DNA of 64,000 nt from Sphingomonas sanxanigenens DSM 19645 = NX02 (GTDB taxonomy: Bacteria > Pseudomonadota > Alphaproteobacteria > Sphingomonadales > Sphingomonadaceae), in contig NZ_CP006644.1 of assembly GCF_000512205.2 (NCBI RefSeq), forward strand, positions 186,001-250,000. The letters are read 5' to 3'. Positions 61,856 to 64,000 of the stretch are shown here, in pieces. A program made the position numbers and the translations under genes. Positions within the stretch are counted from its first letter, which is position 1. The number at the start of each line of letters is the position of its first letter. The notes below the pieces were generated by a model that had not been told where the DNA came from, did no database searches, and was given only the letters and a program-made list of their open reading frames with translations.

Positions 61856-64000
61856 ACACGCGGCGCGACCTGTTCCGCTTGGCCGCCGGCGCCTCGCTGC
61901 TGGCCTTCCTGCCGGCCGCCACGCGCGGGGATGCGCCGCTCTACAAGGATGCGCGCGCGCCGATCGACCTGCGCGTGCGGGATCTGATGGCGCGGATGAC
62001 GCTGGACGAGAAAGTGGCCCAACTCGTCACCTTGTCGACCACCAAGCGCGATGTGATGGATGGGGCGAGCGCGTTCGATCCGGCGAAGGCGGACACCGCC
62101 TATCCCCACGGCATCGGCCAGATCGCACGGCCATCCGATCGCGGCGGCGCTGCAACCGCCAACGACACCGGCACCGAGGTCACCGGCCGCTGGCGCGCGC
62201 CGGCGGATACGATCGCTTTCGTCAACGCGGCGCAAAAATGGGCGCGCGAGCGCAGCCGGCTCGGCATCCCGATCCTGTTCCACGAGGAAACCCTGCACGG
62301 CTATATGGCGCCGGAGGCGACCAGCTTCCCGCAGGCGATCGCGCTCGCGGGCAGCTTCGATCCCGATCTGATGCGCCGCGTGAGCGCGGTGATCGCGCGC
62401 GAGGCGCGCGCGCACGGCACCGCGCTGGCGCTGTCGCCGGTGGTCGACATCGCCCGCGATCCGCGCTGGGGCCGCATCGAGGAGACATTCGGCGAGGATC
62501 CCTATCTCTGCGGCGAGATGGGCGTGGCCGCGGTCGAAGGGCTGCAGGGCAACAGCAACATCCTCCAGCCCGGCAAGGTGTTCGCGACGCTCAAGCATAT
62601 GACCGGGCACGGCCAGCCGCTGTCGGGCAACAATGTCGCGCCGGCGCCGATCGGGCGGCGCGAACTGCGCGAGAGCTTCTTTCCACCCTTCCGCGCGGTC
62701 GTCGAGCGGACCGGCATCGCCGCGGTGATGCCCTCCTATAATGAAATCGACGGGGTGCCGTCGCACGGCAACCGCTGGCTGCTGACCCAGGTGCTGCGCG
62801 GCGAATGGGGGTTCGACGGTGCGATCGTCAGCGACTATGCGGCGGTCCCGGAACTTGCGACCTTCCACCATGTCGCCGCCGACATGGGCGATGCGGCGGG
62901 GCAGGCGTTGATTGCGGGCGTCGATTGCGACCTGCCGGACGGGGTCGCCTATCGCACGCTTGCCGATCAGGTGCGCGCGGGCAAGGTTCCTTCGGACGCC
63001 GTCGATGCGGCGTGCCGGCGGATGCTGACGATGAAGTTCCGCGCCGGGCTGTTCGAGGCGGACCCCATCGACCCTGCCGCGGCCAGGCGCCTGACGGCCA
63101 ATGCCGAGGCGAAGGCACTGGCGCTGGAGGCTGCGCGGCGTTCGATCGCGCTGCTGGTCAACGACGGCACATTGCCCCTGACGGCCGGCGCGCACAAACG
63201 CGTGGCGGTGATCGGGCCCAATGCGGCGGTCGCACGATTGGGCGGATATTCGTCGCTGCCCACCGGGCCGGTGTCGTTGCTGGAGGGCGTGAAGGCACGG
63301 CTCGCGGGAAAGGCCGAGGTCGTTCATGCGCAGGGGGTGTTCATCACCCGGAGCGAGGATCGTTCGGCGAACGACGTGCTGCTCGCCGACCCCGCGAAGA
63401 ACCGCGCGTTGATTGCGGAGGCGGTCGCAGTGGCGAGGACCGCCGATATCGTCCTGCTGGCGATCGGCGACACCGAGCAGACCAGCCGCGAGGGCTATGC
63501 CAGGAACCATCTCGGCGACCGCACCGATCTGGACCTGCTCGGCGAACAGAACGCGTTGTTCGCGGCGATGAAGGCGACCGGAAAGCCGGTGGTGGTCGTG
63601 GCGCTCAACGGCCGCCCGCCGTCATGGCCGAGCGTCGTCGCAGGCGCCAATGCGCTGCTCGAATGCTGGTATGCCGGGCAGGAGGGCGGAACCGCGATCG
63701 CCGAGGCGCTGTTCGGAGATGTCAATCCGGGCGCCAAGCTGCCCGTCACCGTCATCCGCGACGTCGGCCAGATCCCCTATTTCTACAACCACAAGCCGTC
63801 GGCACGGCGCGGCTATCTGTTCGCGGACAAGGCGCCCCTGTTCCCGTTCGGCTTCGGGCTGAGCTACACGCGGTTCGAGGTCGGCGCGCCCCGGCTTTCC
63901 GCGCCGCGCATCGCTATCGCGGGCACCGTCACCGTCGAGGTGGACGTCGCCAATGTGGGCGAAAGGGCCGGGGACGAGGTGGTCCAGCTCTATGTGCGCG
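61852..64000 (+). CDS. second GH3 glycosidase, runs off right edge
   Basis: 716 codons visible from the ATG at 61852 (ATGA overlap). Tat-like signal NTRRDLFRLAAGASLLAFLP. GH3 landmarks: FHEETLHGYMAPEATSFPQA, KHMTGHGQPLSGN, nucleophile Asp in GAIVSDYAAVPEL, RSIALLVNDGTLPL, and the fibronectin-III-like VANVGERAGDEVVQLYVR at the edge. Only about the last 60-70 residues should be missing. About half of its residues match the upstream GH3 by eye, so the two look like an old tandem duplication with divergent specificity. Confidence 0.93.
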   Translation, partial: MNTRRDLFRLAAGASLLAFLPAATRGDAPLYKDARAPIDLRVRDLMARMTLDEKVAQLVTLSTTKRDVMDGASAFDPAKADTAYPHGIGQIARPSDRGGAATANDTGTEVTGRWRAPADTIAFVNAAQKWARERSRLGIPILFHEETLHGYMAPEATSFPQAIALAGSFDPDLMRRVSAVIAREARAHGTALALSPVVDIARDPRWGRIEETFGEDPYLCGEMGVAAVEGLQGNSNILQPGKVFATLKHMTGHGQPLSGNNVAPAPIGRRELRESFFPPFRAVVERTGIAAVMPSYNEIDGVPSHGNRWLLTQVLRGEWGFDGAIVSDYAAVPELATFHHVAADMGDAAGQALIAGVDCDLPDGVAYRTLADQVRAGKVPSDAVDAACRRMLTMKFRAGLFEADPIDPAAARRLTANAEAKALALEAARRSIALLVNDGTLPLTAGAHKRVAVIGPNAAVARLGGYSSLPTGPVSLLEGVKARLAGKAEVVHAQGVFITRSEDRSANDVLLADPAKNRALIAEAVAVARTADIVLLAIGDTEQTSREGYARNHLGDRTDLDLLGEQNALFAAMKATGKPVVVVALNGRPPSWPSVVAGANALLECWYAGQEGGTAIAEALFGDVNPGAKLPVTVIRDVGQIPYFYNHKPSARRGYLFADKAPLFPFGFGLSYTRFEVGAPRLSAPRIAIAGTVTVEVDVANVGERAGDEVVQLYVR

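Overview
The window is high-GC chromosomal DNA from an alphaproteobacterium, most likely a sphingomonad (Sphingomonas or close kin). The evidence is the yellow-carotenoid genes crtY-crtI-crtB with an embedded LOG-family gene, an NrsF-type anti-sigma factor beside an ECF sigma factor and bufferin-type genes, a glucuronoxylan locus (GH67, GH3, GH3, LacI, ThuA), and the overall gene style. Genus is inferred from gene content, not from a marker gene. No rRNA, tRNA, CRISPR array, insertion sequence or prophage was seen. Genes are packed tightly, and many neighbours overlap by 4 nt (ATGA, GTGA, TGATG, TTGA).

Layout. 1-2303 (-): NUDIX hydrolase (cut by the edge), two TPM-domain proteins and LemA; mscL follows on the other strand. 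3045-4249 (-): long-chain polyprenyl diphosphate synthase and a tiny membrane protein, divergent from a chorismate-mutase gene with a one-base frameshift (4349-4628). 4920-7003: a dihydroorotase-family amidohydrolase and YgfZ. 7065-13312: carotenoid region: a sterol-desaturase-family hydroxylase and a DUF2141 protein on the minus strand; crtY, crtI, LOG, crtB and a macro-domain gene on the plus strand. 13480-17442: a HIBADH-type dehydrogenase, a DUF2490 protein, an unknown protein and a GMC oxidoreductase.

17880-22072 is a complete bufferin-type (DUF692/MNIO) copper-peptide regulon. It holds two different precursor genes, DoxX, an ECF sigma factor, an NrsF-like membrane anti-sigma factor, one DUF692 enzyme and one DUF2063 partner. 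Three matching promoter elements (GTAACC-N16-CGAA or CGTA) sit before precursor 1, the sigma gene and precursor 2. Each precursor gene is followed by a strong GC-rich hairpin that could set a high precursor-to-enzyme ratio. A LuxR-type protein with a degraded receiver domain follows.

23010-34103 is mixed: S10 peptidase, MBL hydrolase, a TetR/SDR pair, a GT1-type glycosyltransferase, a LuxR-TM-DUF4019 regulator, a LysR-controlled NTF2/SDR pair with an alcohol-dehydrogenase remnant, a CPBP protease, and a lower-GC DUF2975/XRE pair. 34274-41113 is a five-gene oxidative lipid or sterol-type cluster: FAD-linked oxidase, an alpha/beta hydrolase with Cys at the nucleophile elbow, a small companion protein, a cholesterol-oxidase-like GMC enzyme, and a membrane-anchored metallophosphoesterase. 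41212-55117 holds Rrf2/methyltransferase, a YcaQ-like DNA glycosylase, SDR, a fused 5-oxoprolinase, ilvE, DedA, TerC-CBS, a haloperoxidase-like hydrolase, an AhpD-like protein and three tiny coupled ORFs. 55258-64000 is a glucuronoxylan-degradation locus running off the right edge.
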